Shown: in pieces, positions 49,901 to 62,216 of the stretch
Numbering within the stretch: position 1 is the first letter of the stretch
Layout: the number at the start of each line of letters is the position of its first letter
Assembly: GCF_037038585.1 (NCBI RefSeq)
Contig: NC_092523.1
Span: forward strand, 34,325,501 to 34,389,500
Source: Patagioenas fasciata
Lineage: Eukaryota > Chordata > Aves > Columbiformes > Columbidae
Length of the DNA stretch: 64,000 nt
Reading direction: 5' to 3'
Translations under genes and position numbers: made by a program
The notes under the pieces: generated by a model
Database searches by the model: none
Told to the model about the DNA's origin: nothing
The model's input: the letters and a program-made list of their open reading frames with translations, nothing else

Positions 49901-52900
49901 TTTCATTCAAAATGGAAAAATTACAGGGATTGCCATGATATTGGTGCATTAGGTTAAATTATGTATTTAAAGGAAGCACTTCTCTTATGTAAACTGTCAG
50001 GTTTTTAAATGGCTAAATGACATGTATTGCTGATTGTTCTCCACTGACTATTTTATCTCTTGTGATTTAAAATAAAGCTGGAAGAGCTAGCTAATCATGG
50101 AAGTCTCTTGTTTCTGCTGCTCCTATAACTTGGTTTTGCATATTGTTGTGAGACAAGTGACACTTAAATGTGTAAGCAGAATCAAAAATAAACTGCTGCT
50201 GGTGTGAAAAGACATATCTTATTGCTGGTTTATGTGAGTGTATTTAAGGAATGGTGAAAGGGGGACTTCAAGCTGCAGACTAATGGCTGAACTGAATCAT
50301 CATGATTCTGCAGTGGATTGCTGTAATGCAAATGGCAGTTCCGTGGAAGCAGATGGCTTTAAGTATGCACAATGGTAACAGTAAGTAGGGGCATGAGGAC
50401 TGTCACAGTATTGTTGTTCAGAGTTATAATGAGCAAGCAGATATTAGCATGTTGAATACTTTTTTTAATTCCAGGATAATTTAAAAGACAATTGACTGAA
50501 ATGAAGCTAAAGATCCACCAAAATTTATTTGACAAGGAGTGCTACAGTATATTTTTTCTCTCAGTGAATGTCATCTTTCATCTTCTGTCTGTAGCATCCA
50601 TCTATTGGCACAGACAAGTGTAGGGCATTTGAATAAATGCAATACTTTTAAACTGAAGTTGACATTTCTTGTTCTGATAGTTTTGTTGTTGCAATACTGG
50701 AAAACAATAACAATTGTTTTTAATGTAAGTGTTCATAAATAAAATGTGATATATGGTTAATTATGTTGAGTCAGTCCACGCATGCCACAGCATGGGGTTG
50801 TGGGTAGTGAACACAGGTATAATACAGAAACTGATGGCATGCTCTGAAATGACAGGGACAAATCAGAGTTCTGATCTTTGCTAACTTGCTATGATTGCAT
50901 GTTCTAAGCTCCTCTAAGTTTGTATCCTATAGTTCCCTCAGTTTATCTACCCAGGTAATGACGTAATTGGTGTTCTTGAGAGATACTTATCAATATTGGC
51001 TAATAAATAGATAAAATTCAGACTTCAGAGCATATCACACACTAGGTAATCATAGTTCTGGTAAGAAGTTAGGCTTTTTAGATTTCCATATATTTTCTTG
51101 CTTTTGTGAACTCTCAAATTCATTAGTGTTTGTGTCTCTAGATTTATACATGTAAGCTGATGTATCAGAGATTAAACTTGGTTTATAATGTCAGTTTCTA
51201 AAAATTAATAAAAAAGAAATAATGGCAAGTCTTTGTAAAATCAAATTAAAAAATTGTGATCTCAGTTTGGCTGTGGTAGCTATGTTGTTTGAGAGGAGAT
51301 AATAAAAGATGGTCTATAGAAATAAGTGAACAAAATACTTTATCTAATCATTCTTAGTATTTACTATATTTTAACTGTTTGAGTAGCAATCTATCAGATA
51401 TAGTGCTTCTATTAAGTGCATTGCTTGAACAATATACAGTCTTTAAGTAATTTGTACTCTTACTAGTTTGGAATCATGAGAGGCAGATTAGTCTTTAGAC
51501 AGAGCACCGAAGAATCAATTGACACAATCACAAAGACCTCAAGGCTATCACATAAATACATTACTTCCATTAAGATGAAGCTAAATAGCTAGATTTTTGT
51601 AAAAATTTCATTTTAATTTCTAGTGCTTCTCAGATTGAAAATCAGATAGTGTTTTTTATATGCATATACACATTTTGTGTATTATATTTATTTGGATACC
51701 GAACACATGTTCTCTTTCTGTACAAATGTGATTGCTTGCAAGTCTGGTATGGCATACAAAACATGCCAAGCTGGTTTTATAAGAAGGTAGTGCTTACAAC
51801 TGTGCTACAAAAGCTTGAAAACTGGGCCCTGTTTTTCATGGCAACAGACATGAGAAAGCAGAGGCTTGTAGCTCTTGCCAAAAAGTCTGTGAAACACACC
51901 AAATACTTCAAAAAAGCATGTGAATATAATTTACATAGACCTAAAATTCTAGTGCTTCAGGAAGTCCTTTCATAAAATCCTGTTTGCATTTGGCAGTAGT
52001 GACTCTGCAGTTGTGTAAGTACCAAAAGAGCACTTAGATATCAAGGAATTAATCCTCAGGATTAGTTTATGGAATAGCTATTAGGAGTAATGTACAAATA
52101 TTAATAAAACTATCCCCTGTACAGATGAAAACTTAAATACATAATGAAGATTTATACTCAATAATCTGGAATCTAGAAGAACAAATCTGCTTTAGTAGTC
52201 CATGCAAGTGCTGTGTCCTGCTTAGGTAAAACCATGAGGAAGCTTGCTGATATTGGTCAGAAAATGATCTGTGTCCAGGGATTCTCAAAATATTTCTCAA
52301 TTGTTGGATCACTTTTCCCTATTGGAGTGGTTAGGTAAACGTATATTTGGGAGGAGTAGTGAATGAACAGTGGTCTTGATGAATGATGTAGCAGTTCTTT
52401 CAGTTTTCCCATGTGAAAGTTGATGAGTTTATCCTAAGCCATAAGTGATACCGAGAATGATTGAAATGTGACATAAGGTGTTGCCTTAACTTGATTTAAA
52501 AAAAAAAAAAAAAAAAAAAGCTGCTGCTTATACTAGATTTCAAGGACTGGGGTGATTGGGGAGTGTAGAGGTGGGGTGGAGTTGATATTCCTTCATTATA
52601 CACCTCAGTTCTCTGCAACAAGAAATTGCTAACTAATCTCCACCAAAATCAGGAGATAATGAGTTATCTGTGTTAGCTCAGACTCTTGAAATAACTGAAA
52701 TGAGTTTTTTACTGAAAATCACAATTCTTACAGTATTGCTGAGAAAAACTAAAATAGGCTGAAGCAGTATAATATAATTATAATACATTTTATAGTTCAT
52801 TTGCTATCCACTGAGTATAATCACATTTTGTCAAAATAATGGTAAATATTTTTCTGCAGTATCCTAATAATGAAGTTGTTTATTTTTTGTTTTGTGTTTC

Positions 52901-53249
52901 CAAAGAAGATTTTTTTTTTTCTTTATTGTATATTTAAAAATATACAAATCCTACTCTGGCAGGGGCCTATTACCAGGTGCTGTGAAGTACAGGCAGACAA
53001 ATTAAGTAGTAGTGTTCTGTCTTCTCAGCTGCATTGTTAGATATACCAACGACAAACTGATTCAGTGTAGTGTTCATATATATGCAGAGTTCTACTATAT
53101 ATGTACATAGATATTTTATGTAGTGTGCATTGGCCATGTGCAGGCCATGTACAGGCACTGATGTTCAAAGTTCTTGCTCTTCCCTTATGTCACCATGCCT
53201 TTTAGTTTTTTGCACTATAGATCATGTTTTACATATTTCAGGATAATTT
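46976..53249. other. AT-rich intergenic DNA, no gene recognised
   Basis: About 6.3 kb. Contents are an A tract at 52498-52519 and a T tract near 52910. An acceptor-like site at about 47833 is followed by a short open segment with only a weak donor. Open frames such as 51649-51975 have no domain, no repeat-derived similarity and no splice support. Confidence 0.6.
52498..52519. repeat. Poly(A) tract
   Basis: About 22 A on the plus strand. No source element is recognised. Confidence 0.8.
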
Positions 53250-53752
53250 AGGAAGTCAAGGAAAGGAGCCAGGAGACCTGCGTGGTTAAACAGGGAACTG
53301 CTGGGTATGCTCAAGTGGAAAAGGAGAGTTTATAGCTCATGGAAGGAGGGGCTGGCTACTTGGGGAGAATATAAGGCTGTTGTCAGAGGGTGTAGGGAGG
53401 CAACTAGGGAAGCTAAGGCCTCCTTAGAATTAAACCTGGCGAGAGGGGTCAAGGAAAACAGGAAGAGCTTTTTCCAATACGTGGCAGATAAAACTAACAC
53501 CGGGGCAATATAGGCCCACTGATGAATGAGGTGGGTGCCCTGGTGGCAGAAGATACAGAGAAGGCAGAGTTACTGAATGCCTACTTTGTCTGACTCTGCT
53601 GGAGGCTGTCCTGAGGAGCCCCGTACCCCTGAGGCCCCAGGGGAAGGAAGGACAATGGAGGAGTTTGCCTTGGTTGATGAGGACTGGATTAGGGAGCAGT
53701 TAAGCAATCTGGACATCCATAAGTCCATGGGACCGGATGGGATCACCTGCGG

Positions 53753-54475
53753 GTGCTGAGGGAGCTGGCTGAGGTCATTGCTGGACCACTCTCCATCATG
53801 TTTACCAAGTCCTGGGAAATGGGAGAGGTGCCTGAGGACTGGAGGAAAGCAAATGTCACTCCAGTCTTCAAAAAGTGCAAGAAGGAGGACCCAGATAACT
53901 ATAGACCGGTCAGCCTCACCTCCATCCCTGGAAAACTGATGGAACGACTTATCCTTGGTGCCATCTCAAGGCATATCAGGGATAAGAGGGTCATTAGGGG
54001 CAGTCAACATGGCTTCACTAAAGGGAAGTCGTGCTTGACCAACCTCATTGACTTTTATGAGGACATAACAAGATGGATGGATGATGGCAGAGCAGTGGAC
54101 GTGGTCTACCTTGACTTCAGTAAAGCATTTGACACAGTCTCCCACAGCATCCTTATAGCTAAACTGAGGGAGTGCGGTCTGGATGATTGGGTACTGAGGT
54201 GGACTGCAAACTGGCTGAAGGGAAGAAGCCAGAGAGTCGTGGTCAGTGGGACAGAGTCCGATTGGAGGCCTGTATCTAGTGGAGTGTCTCAAGGGTCAGT
54301 ACTGGGGTCAGTATTATTCAATATATTCATCAATGACTTGGATGAGGGAATAGAGTGTACTATCAGCAAGTTTGCTGATGGCACCAAACTGGGAGGAGTG
54401 TCTGACACCCCAGAAGGCTGTACTGCCATCCAGCGAGATCTGGACAGGCTGGAGAGTTGGGCGGGGAAAAATTAA
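53753..54475 (+). pseudogene. CR1 ORF2 reverse-transcriptase fragment (broken)
   Basis: A 240-codon open segment of CR1 ORF2 covering the finger and palm regions of the reverse transcriptase ([37 protein letters not shown]). It begins inside the retroelement, not at a true start codon, and ends at a premature stop made by a one-base deletion. It is the longest coding remnant in the element. Confidence 0.85.
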
Positions 54476-54636
54476 TGAAATGTAACAAGGGAAAGTGTAG
54501 AGTCTTACATCTGGGTAGGAACAACCCCAGGTTCCAGTATAAGTTGGGGAATGATCTATTAGACAGCAGTGTCGGGGAAAGGGACCTGGGGGTCCTGGTG
54601 GACAGCAGGAAGACCATGAGCTAGCACTGTGCCCTT

Positions 54637-55173
54637 GTGGCCAGGAAGGCCAATGGCATCCTGGAGTGTATTAGAAGGGGGGTGGTTAGTAGATCGAGAG
54701 AGGTTCTCCTTCCCCTCTACTCTGCCCTGGTGAGACCACACCTGGAATATTGTGTCCAGTTCTGGGCCTCTCAGTTCAAGAAGGACGGGGAACTGCTGGA
54801 GAGGGTCCAGTGCAGGGCAACAAAGGTGATTAAGGGAGTGGAACATCTCCCTAATAAGGAAAGCCTGAGGGAGCTGGGTCTCTTTAGCTTGGAGAAGAGG
54901 AGACTGAGGGGTGACCTCATAAGTGTTTATAAATATATAAAGGGTGAGTGCCATGAGGATGGAGCCAGGCTCTTCTCGGTGACAACCAACGATAGGACAA
55001 GGGGTATTGGGTTCAAACTGGAACACAAGAGGTTCCACTTAAATTTGAGAAGAAACTTCTTCTCAGTGAGGGTGACAGAACACTGGAACAGGCTGCCCAG
55101 GGAGGTTGTGGAGTCTCCTCCTCTGGAGACATTCAAAACATGTCTGGACGCCTTCCTGTGCAACCTCAACTAG
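54637..55173 (+). pseudogene. CR1 ORF2 C-terminal fragment (broken)
   Basis: A 178-codon open segment continuing ORF2 after the frameshift at 54472 and a stop at 54621, where CAG became TAG. It encodes the conserved CR1 C-terminal part ([37 protein letters not shown]) and ends at the normal ORF2 position before the 3' UTR. Confidence 0.85.
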
Positions 55174-55246
55174 GTGTTCCTGCTCTGGCAGGGGGATTGG
55201 ACTAGATGACCTTTCGAGGTCCCTAACATTCTGTGATTCTGTGATA

Positions 55247-57006
55247 ATGATTCTATGTGTTCAGTGACGAATTTGACTAAGGCATTAAATCAGAACATAA
55301 AGGAAACAGATTGTACTATGTATATGTATGCTGATTTATCTAGTAATTGGTAGGGGTTTTTTAATGAAAACTTTATAGGTAATTATAAACAAATGCATAT
55401 GAATTGAATGGTCAGTTTTTCTGTTAGAGCAAGGAATGCATGTTAACCAGCTACCTTAAACTGCCTGTTCAAGGATCCTGTAAGATTAGGTTAGATGACA
55501 GTTTTCATTAGAATAATGCTGTAGAAGAATATAGAGCTCAGTTCCACCTCTACCGCAGAATTTTGGACCTAAAGCCCAAATCCCACAAAGAACTGTGTTA
55601 CTTAAAAAGTAAACACTCTGGTATTTACACTTATGTCACTACATTTAGTACTCTGTGCATAGTCTTATTTCACAGTGTATAAGGGAGACTTTGGGGACTT
55701 ACCAGTAGATCTGAAATTAGACAATACATTGAGCTGCTGCCTGGAACTGTTAGTTAAGCATTTCTTAGGAAAATAGGAGCGTATCTTGACTCATGAACTA
55801 AAGCATGCCCCAAAAAAGCTGGTTTACAATTGTGAGATCTAAGGTGGTGGAAACATTTTCTGAAGGCCTAATAGAAATGGTTTTATCTAAAATAAATAAG
55901 ATTGGCATCCTTTCAATGTGTTGAAGTGATATAAATACATTGTAAACATAACATAAAACTGATTAGGAGTTTTTGACCAGAAATGTAGAAGTATGCAAAT
56001 GGCTGAAGCTTAAAGATATCAGTGACCAGAGCACCAATAATGTCCACTAATATGTACATACTGGATTGTAATGCTTAGTGTATTAAACAGTTCTCAGTAG
56101 TTCTGTCTTTTTTTTAAGAAGTATTATTTCTAGAACTTGGAATAGGTGTTGCTTTCAGATTTTTAATCTCCTCTAAAATGTCACACTTGCTGTCTTAAAT
56201 TAAGGTAGTTGTAACTGCTATAGTTTCCCATGGTTATTTCACTTTAAAAGACCAGACAGAAATAATACTTTGCAGGCTTCTATTAAATGAGAGAGAGTGT
56301 ATTGGAAAACTGGGGCTGAAAAGAATTTTCTCCCTTCAGTGCATTGTGAATTGTAGGACTCAGATTACTTTAAGTAGCTATGTAATATGTTGCAAAGGTG
56401 GAGTGCTAATGAATACACAGATTCCAGGACAGAAGATACTGTGTGCTGAAGTAAACTGATATTCTCCAGCTTCTATTAAACTATTTCCCTGAAAAGACCT
56501 GAGCTAACATCAGAAATGGTGGGAACTGGCTTGCATTCAGTGTTTTGTTCTGGTCTATTCATATTTTGTGAAAAGGGATGGATTGAAAGAAACTCTTTTA
56601 TATGCAGTTTACCCAGAAGGTATGAAAACACAAATAAAGATTTATTGAATTGAGATGACTGAGTGAGAATACATGTACTTTTAGGACTGACAATAACAAG
56701 CATCTTCTAGCCTTATGTTAGCAGTCAGATATACTCAGAGAACTGACCTAGCTTCATAAAAGCTAACACAGGACCAGAAGCACTTGAACAGAATTCATGC
56801 TGTACTCTTACTAGACCAACTAGTTTTATTGACACCATTAGTTTTCATCCAGTCCCTGAATGTGTGATCTGTGAGAACCAGTTTATTTTGGGTACTTCTA
56901 ATGATATTTTTCTGCACAGCTCTTTTCGATGTAGCATTCTTAATATGAGCCATTAAATTATTTTAATAGAAGAATTCATCATTGATGTCTCCTCAATGTT
57001 TATAAA
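55247..57006. other. AT-rich intergenic DNA, nothing recognised
   Basis: About 1.8 kb between two CR1 insertions. No coding, repeat or regulatory signal stands out. Confidence 0.6.
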
Positions 57007-57310
57007 TAACTCAATGGTGGGTATCAAGAGGATGGGACCAGACTCCTTTCAGTGGTGCCCAATGTTAGGAGGAGGGGCAACAGGCACAGACTGAAGCATC
57101 TGAATATGAGGAAAAACTTCTTTACTCTGAGAGTGACAGAGCACTGGAACAGGCTGCCCAGAGAGGTTGTGGAGTCTCCTTCTCTGGAGACATTCAAAAC
57201 CCACCTGAACACATTCCTGTGCAATCTCCTCTAGGTGAACCTGGTTTAGCAGGTGGGTTGGACCAGATGATCTCCAGAGGTCCCTTCCAACCCTAACCAT
57301 TCTGTGATTC
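57007..57310 (+). mobile_element. CR1 LINE 3' fragment
   Basis: About 300 bases of CR1 3' end. They include the last ORF2 codons ([20 protein letters not shown] within 57052-57234), then 'ggttggaccagatgatctcc', 'cccttccaaccctaacc' and a single ATTCTGTG unit. The details of the 3' UTR differ from the 53-kb copy, so it is a different CR1 subfamily. Confidence 0.9.
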
Positions 57311-58247
57311 ACTTACAGCAATAGAATTGTTGTTACAATTCTTTCAGATAGATTTAACAGTTGACATTTTATAGTCAAAACCTGGAGGCACAGTCATATG
57401 AGATTCCATCTGCTGTTGAGACTTTTATGACGAGCTAGTTTGGGTGCTACTGATACCTGTAGCAAGTTAGACTTCTATCTCTCAGTTGTGCTGTGTTTCT
57501 AAATTAATTTCAAATAAGTGCTTAGCTTTTACCTGAATGACAAGATATAAACATTTAAATGCTGTTACACTAGTTCCTTAGGTTAATTAGCAGTTTTCTT
57601 TGATATATGAACTGTCCACTGACTAGTCAAAGCCAAAACTACTTGTGGGATGGAATAGTTTCTGAGTTCCCCCAATACTGAGGGTGAAGAAGGAAAAGGA
57701 AACACTAGAAAGCTGACACTTTCTAAATAGAAAGTCCACTTTAAACTAAATATGAAGTTTATCTGATTTCTAAAACTAAGAGTATTGAGTGATCATGTTG
57801 AACGTGAAATTTAAAGCTGCATGGAACATTTATATATTTTAGTTTGCATAAACCATTTTTTTCCACATTATATTTGTAAATGCTCTTTGCAACCCTACAC
57901 AATGAGCATAGGACACTTAATAGTCCCCTAAAGTGGAAGAACTTGTTACTCGACTCAAACAAAATGTGCTTGAAAGCAATTTTCTCATTTGGAACAGTTT
58001 TCTTTAGAATGAGACCAAGAAGGCTTCGAAGGTTTAATATATCTTTGGTAGAACATAGCTGTGACTGCATTCAGTGTGAAAGCATTATCATACAGCCCTT
58101 CTGTAGAGCTGATGTCCATGCAGGTGTGTATCCCTTTATGGTCCAGACACATTAATGGATGTTTCCCTGATAAAAGAGCAGCAGGAAAACACTAGCTCAA
58201 CTGTCAGATCTCTCTGAGATTATTCTTTAAAGGACTTCATGCTTTGC
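57311..58247. other. AT-rich intergenic DNA, nothing recognised
   Basis: About 0.9 kb between a CR1 fragment and the LTR-like repeat. Open frames on both strands overlap each other and have no domain. Confidence 0.6.
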
Positions 58248-58996
58248 TGTAGTGGGTTAACCTTGTCTGTCTACCAGATGCCTACCAAGCTGCTCTCTCC
58301 TTTTCAGCAAGAAGGAGGAGAAAATAAGATGAAAAACTCATGGGTTGAGAGAAGGACAGGGAGATCATTCACCAATTAGTGTAATGGGCAAAACAGACTT
58401 GAGGAAAATGAATTTATTTCCAATTAATAATGGATCAAGATAGTGAGAAATTAATACAAAACTAAAAACATCTTCCCCCTGAACTTCCATCTTCCCAGAC
58501 TCAACTTCATTCCTGACTCTTGCCTCCTTAGGTGGAACATGGACTCTCCATAGGCTGCAGCTTGCTTCAGGACATGTCCACTTGCTGTGGTGTGGGGTCA
58601 CCATGGGCTGCAGTGTAGATTTATGTTCTGATGTGGGCTGCAGGCAACAACCTCCTTCGTCATGGTCTTCCACAAGCTGCAGGTGAATCTCTGCTCGCAG
58701 TACCTGGATCATCTCCTCCCTATCCTTTTTCAGAGACCTTGTTGTCTGCAGGCTTGTTTCTCTCACACTTTCTCCTTCCTCTCTCACAGCTGCTGCACAG
58801 CATTTTTTACCTTAGATGTATTATCACAGCGATGTCACCTGCATTGCTGATGGGCTCGACTTTGGCCAGTGGTTTGTCATTTTGGAGCTGTCTGGAACTG
58901 GCTCTGTCTGACATGGGGGTAGCCTCTGGTATCTGCTCACAGAAGCCACCCATACAGGCCCCTGACTACTAAAATCTTGCTACATAAACCAAATAT
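58248..58996 (+). mobile_element. LTR-like avian interspersed repeat, copy 2
   Basis: Same family and orientation as copy 1 at 46182. It begins 'tgtagtgggttaaccttg' and shares the 'agatgcctaccaa', 'gacagggagatcattc' and 'gaggaaaatgaatttattt' parts. It has fewer internal 'ccatgggctgcag' units but keeps the 3' end ('tgctgatgggctcgacttt' to 'cagaagccacccatacagg') that copy 1 lacks. No internal retroviral genes are present. Confidence 0.55.
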
Positions 58997-60060
58997 ATTT
59001 GCATTTTTTGCTTTGTCTCTTATGTAATATGGTGTTCCACAAAGAAAATTATTTAGATATTGGAAAATGGTTTTCTCACAATAGGTTTTCTGAAAGGGAT
59101 TTCTAATGATACTGGATTCTGATTGTACTGGCTTTTTTCATGTATAACTATGTGTAGAAATACAGTTGTTATTTAAGCAAACATAATTTTTCAAAAAGGT
59201 GTTCCATAGGTAAAAAGTTGCAACATAGTAATAGCTCTTTAAGCACAACCTCTGTGGGGAGGGTTTGATAGGAACAGCATAGCAGTTACATGTGTAAGTC
59301 TTAGAAGGTAATTCAAACAATTAAATACCTGACCTGACCCCTAGGCTATTCATGGAGCTGGATGAGCAAGGTATTTTTCACCCCATGGAAATGACTGCTT
59401 TTCAGGCTTCAGATTATAATATTAGATGCTATGTCATAGCTCTGTGGCTTGCAAGGATGTATAAATACCTAGCATCTAATCCTGGCTAACTGTAGTTGTA
59501 GAAAGTTTAGTTATATACAACAACTTAAGTATTTAGTACAGGCATCCAGACAGGTGAGATAGGATTTCTGTATGTCACTTCATGATTAAATTAGAAGTAC
59601 TGCAGAAATATTCGTATCAATATCACTTCGGTTTGACTATCATATTCCTAAGATGTAGAAACTATGTGTGTGTACATATTTTTTAATTGGCCTATTTAAC
59701 GTGAAATTCTACATCTGATGTCAGAAACCCAAATGAGAAGTTGCTATAGATAGAAGTCTGCCCACAAAGCAGGAAGGATTTAAAGATTTTATTCAGACTG
59801 AACAGTATGCTGAACTGTAGTTTATGGAGAGCACAGCATCTGCAATCTGAGCAGCTAAACCTACTTTGTAATGCATGGACTAACAGGAACTGGTGATGCC
59901 ACCATTATTATACAAGAGTAGTGTGAAGTGGAGTGGCTGAGAAGATGCTTCACATGTGAATGTGAGCCTATGACGGAGTCTCTGCATCTGCTGATCTTGC
60001 CACTATTCAAATCTGCTGAACTTAACTGCCTTCCTGGAACCTAAATTTCTTCCTCAGGCT
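58997..60060. other. AT-rich intergenic DNA, nothing recognised
   Basis: About 1.1 kb without a coding or repeat signal that I can support. Confidence 0.6.
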
Positions 60061-60278
60061 ACACATGAGGAAGAAATTTTTTTACAGTGAGGTTGGTAAA
60101 ATACTGGAACAGGTTTCCCAGAGAAGCAGTAGATGCCCCAATCCCTGGAAACATTGAAGGCCAACCTGGACAGGGCTATGAGCAACCTGATCTAGTTGAA
60201 GATGACCCTGCTCATTGCTGGGGGGTTGAACTAGATGACCTTTGAAGTTCCCTTCCAACCCAATCTATTCTATGATTT
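60061..60278 (+). mobile_element. CR1 LINE 3' fragment (short)
   Basis: About 220 bases: 'acatgaggaagaaattt', 'atactggaacaggtttccca', 'ggccaacctggacagggct', 'gaactagatgacctttga', 'cccttccaaccc' and 'attctatgat'. It is the 3' tip of a CR1 of a subfamily different from the 53-kb copy. Confidence 0.88.
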
Positions 60279-62138
60279 TAAATGTGTACACTCTTGAGAA
60301 CGTCCTATCTGCATGACACAATCCTTAAGAAGTGAGAATTTCCAGAGACCTGTAGATGGCCTGCCCAACTATGGTACTTGTCTACTGTTGACTTTGCTAT
60401 GTTTTGAAAGAACTTGATAGTCCTCAAAGTGAATTGGTCTGTTTCAGTTTGGCATTTATTTCTTTAATAGAGTAGAGGGAATCTGCAGAAGATGGTAGAG
60501 ATGCCCACCTGTTCCAGAAGCATCCTAGGCTCCAAGACAGTTTTAGTTTAATATGCTGGTTAGGATGTCTATTGGGGTAAGGATGCCAAGTATCCCTTTC
60601 TCAAATAGGAGTATCACTCAGGGGATAGGTGAATATTTGAAAGGAGTACTGTGGAGATACTAGTTTTCAAATATCTGCTGCTTGTCTTTAAGATCTAATA
60701 TTAATCCGATCAAAAGCAACTATTTTCCTCCTACTTAAGAGTGGGAAATAATATGAGGTTTTACTTGCTGACAACTACTAAAAGTAGTCATTGCAGCTGA
60801 CTAATAGTCTTAGTTTGAAGTGTGAAAAATTTCCAGGTGCTTTAGCAAACGAGCTGTTTTGTCATCCAAAGAAAGCAATATAAGTGATGTTTCACAATAT
60901 GCTTGTGTGAATTCATTAAAATTATTTAAACCAACAGGTAACCTTACATGGATGTAAAATCAAAGAGGTAGGTATCTTGTTAAACCGAGTCTGCTGTCTA
61001 AAGCAGAATCCTGTATTTACATGAGATAGATTTGTTTTAATGTGTCTGATTACTCTACAAGGAAGACTTATTCAGAATTGTCTTCAGCTAGAGACATTAA
61101 GGCATTGCATTTTGGTCTCACTGTATCAACATGACTATTTACAATTTCAATTTTGGCAATAATTATATTTATGTTAGGAAATGTTAATTAGAATTAGGAA
61201 ATTATTGTAGGAAATCTGTATTTACTATGAGATTTCTTGGTGTGAATCATGTGTTAGGAGTGTTGATTGTTTTGTAATCTGATATACAATACACCTGGTA
61301 TAGTTGTTCTGTAGTTCTTTCTTACTTAATTCCAGCAATATTAATTACCTGTATATTGTAGCAACCATGTACTTTCTAGTTTCTGAATAACATCACTGTA
61401 GCGATTAAAGTACAGTAACACACTTCAGTGTCAAGATAGTACACCTCATTTTCTTCTATAATGAAGTATTTCAGAGGCTTTAACATTCAAAAAGGAAGTA
61501 GTATCTATGTAGTTGTGTATCTTCAGAGCACCAAGGAACAGAGCATATCTTGATACAAGTTATAATACTGTAAACTGTTATGGAATTTCAGCATCATGGA
61601 TGTGATCAAGAAAGCTGTGGTTAAGTTAGATTTGTTTTCAGAATGGCTTGTACTGAAATCTAACATATGATTTGGATTTTCTTTATAAATCCTAACATTC
61701 TTAAAGGATTTCATTTTTAAAACCCCTGAAAGTACTTGTTATTCATGCTGAGGTTTTTGTGGTTTTGTTTGTTTGTTTTGTGTTTGTTCGCGCTTTTTTT
61801 GGTGTGTGTTTTTTTTTTTTTTCTTTTCTCTGCAAGGGATATAAAATCTTTCTTCTTTTCTACTTTTTGTGTTTTTCATTCTTTCTGCTTCAGGGGCATG
61901 CAAAAGATTAATATTACGGAATCAAATTCAAAATTTTGCAGCACTGATTAGGGGGGAATAGGCTTTAAAGGAGGCTGGAATCAATAGTGTCATGAGCCTC
62001 ATTTCCCCTGGATGTTCACTCCAGAATGGTTACTTGATTATGAAAACTTGATTGGAAAATGCTTCTGTTAAAGATAGTGACTTTCAGTGTCATTAGTAAC
62101 TTAATTCAGGATCAGGATTATTTTGATTTGTACTACAG
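60279..62138. other. AT-rich intergenic or intronic DNA
   Basis: About 1.9 kb. It contains a T/G-rich simple repeat region at about 61746-61825 and a strong polypyrimidine tract with acceptor-like CAG near 61891 that lacks a matching donor. Confidence 0.55.
61746..61825 (+). repeat. T-rich low-complexity region with TTTG units
   Basis: Repeated TTTG and T runs interrupted by a CGCG. The 63-residue-long hydrophobic open frame across it is a composition effect. Confidence 0.7.
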
Positions 62139-62216
62139 ATGACAATGGAAATACAGCAGAAACTATGAAAACAAATAGACTGTGGCAGCCACCTGTATGG
62201 CCTTTTCGCTTATCAG
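62139..62216 (+). CDS. Candidate internal coding exon, gene unknown
   Basis: A 78-base segment lies between a plausible acceptor (ttttgatttgtactacag) and a donor (CAG|gtaatt). One frame is open across the whole segment and both junctions; leaving out two leading bases it reads DNGNTAETMKTNRLWQPPVW and continues PFRLS. The other two frames contain stops. The length is a multiple of three, as for a cassette exon. It lies on the plus strand on the side of TLR3 where SORBS2 is expected in vertebrates, so it might be a 5' exon of that gene. I do not recognise the peptide, so this is a prediction only. Confidence 0.35.

Larger units (their letters stand above)
53250..55246 (+). mobile_element. CR1 LINE, 5' truncated, about 2 kb, defective
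   Basis: The element carries much of ORF2 (reverse transcriptase) and the 3' UTR, ending with ATTCTGTG units. Coding segments lie at about 53307-53513, 53577-53759, 53753-54475 and 54637-55173, broken by frameshifts and stops. Reverse-transcriptase motifs are clear: a motif A region with DFSKAFD, a motif B region with [20 protein letters not shown], and motif C, which reads FADG where CR1 normally has FADD, so one catalytic aspartate is lost. A one-base deletion after GKN (54472) puts the thumb and C-terminal part in another frame. Sequence between about 53585 and 53600 also appears shortened relative to the family. The copy cannot move by itself. Confidence 0.93.

Noticed and set aside
51649..51975. 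A 108-codon plus-strand open frame
   Set aside because: No domain, no repeat similarity, no promoter and no splice context; AT-rich composition makes it plausible by chance.
53966..55038. Minus-strand open frames over the CR1 element
   Set aside because: They are antisense shadows of CR1 ORF2.
61862..61951. Strong polypyrimidine tract and CAG acceptor at about 61891 with a short open frame
   Set aside because: No GT donor of reasonable quality follows before stop codons, and the tract is part of a T-rich simple repeat.
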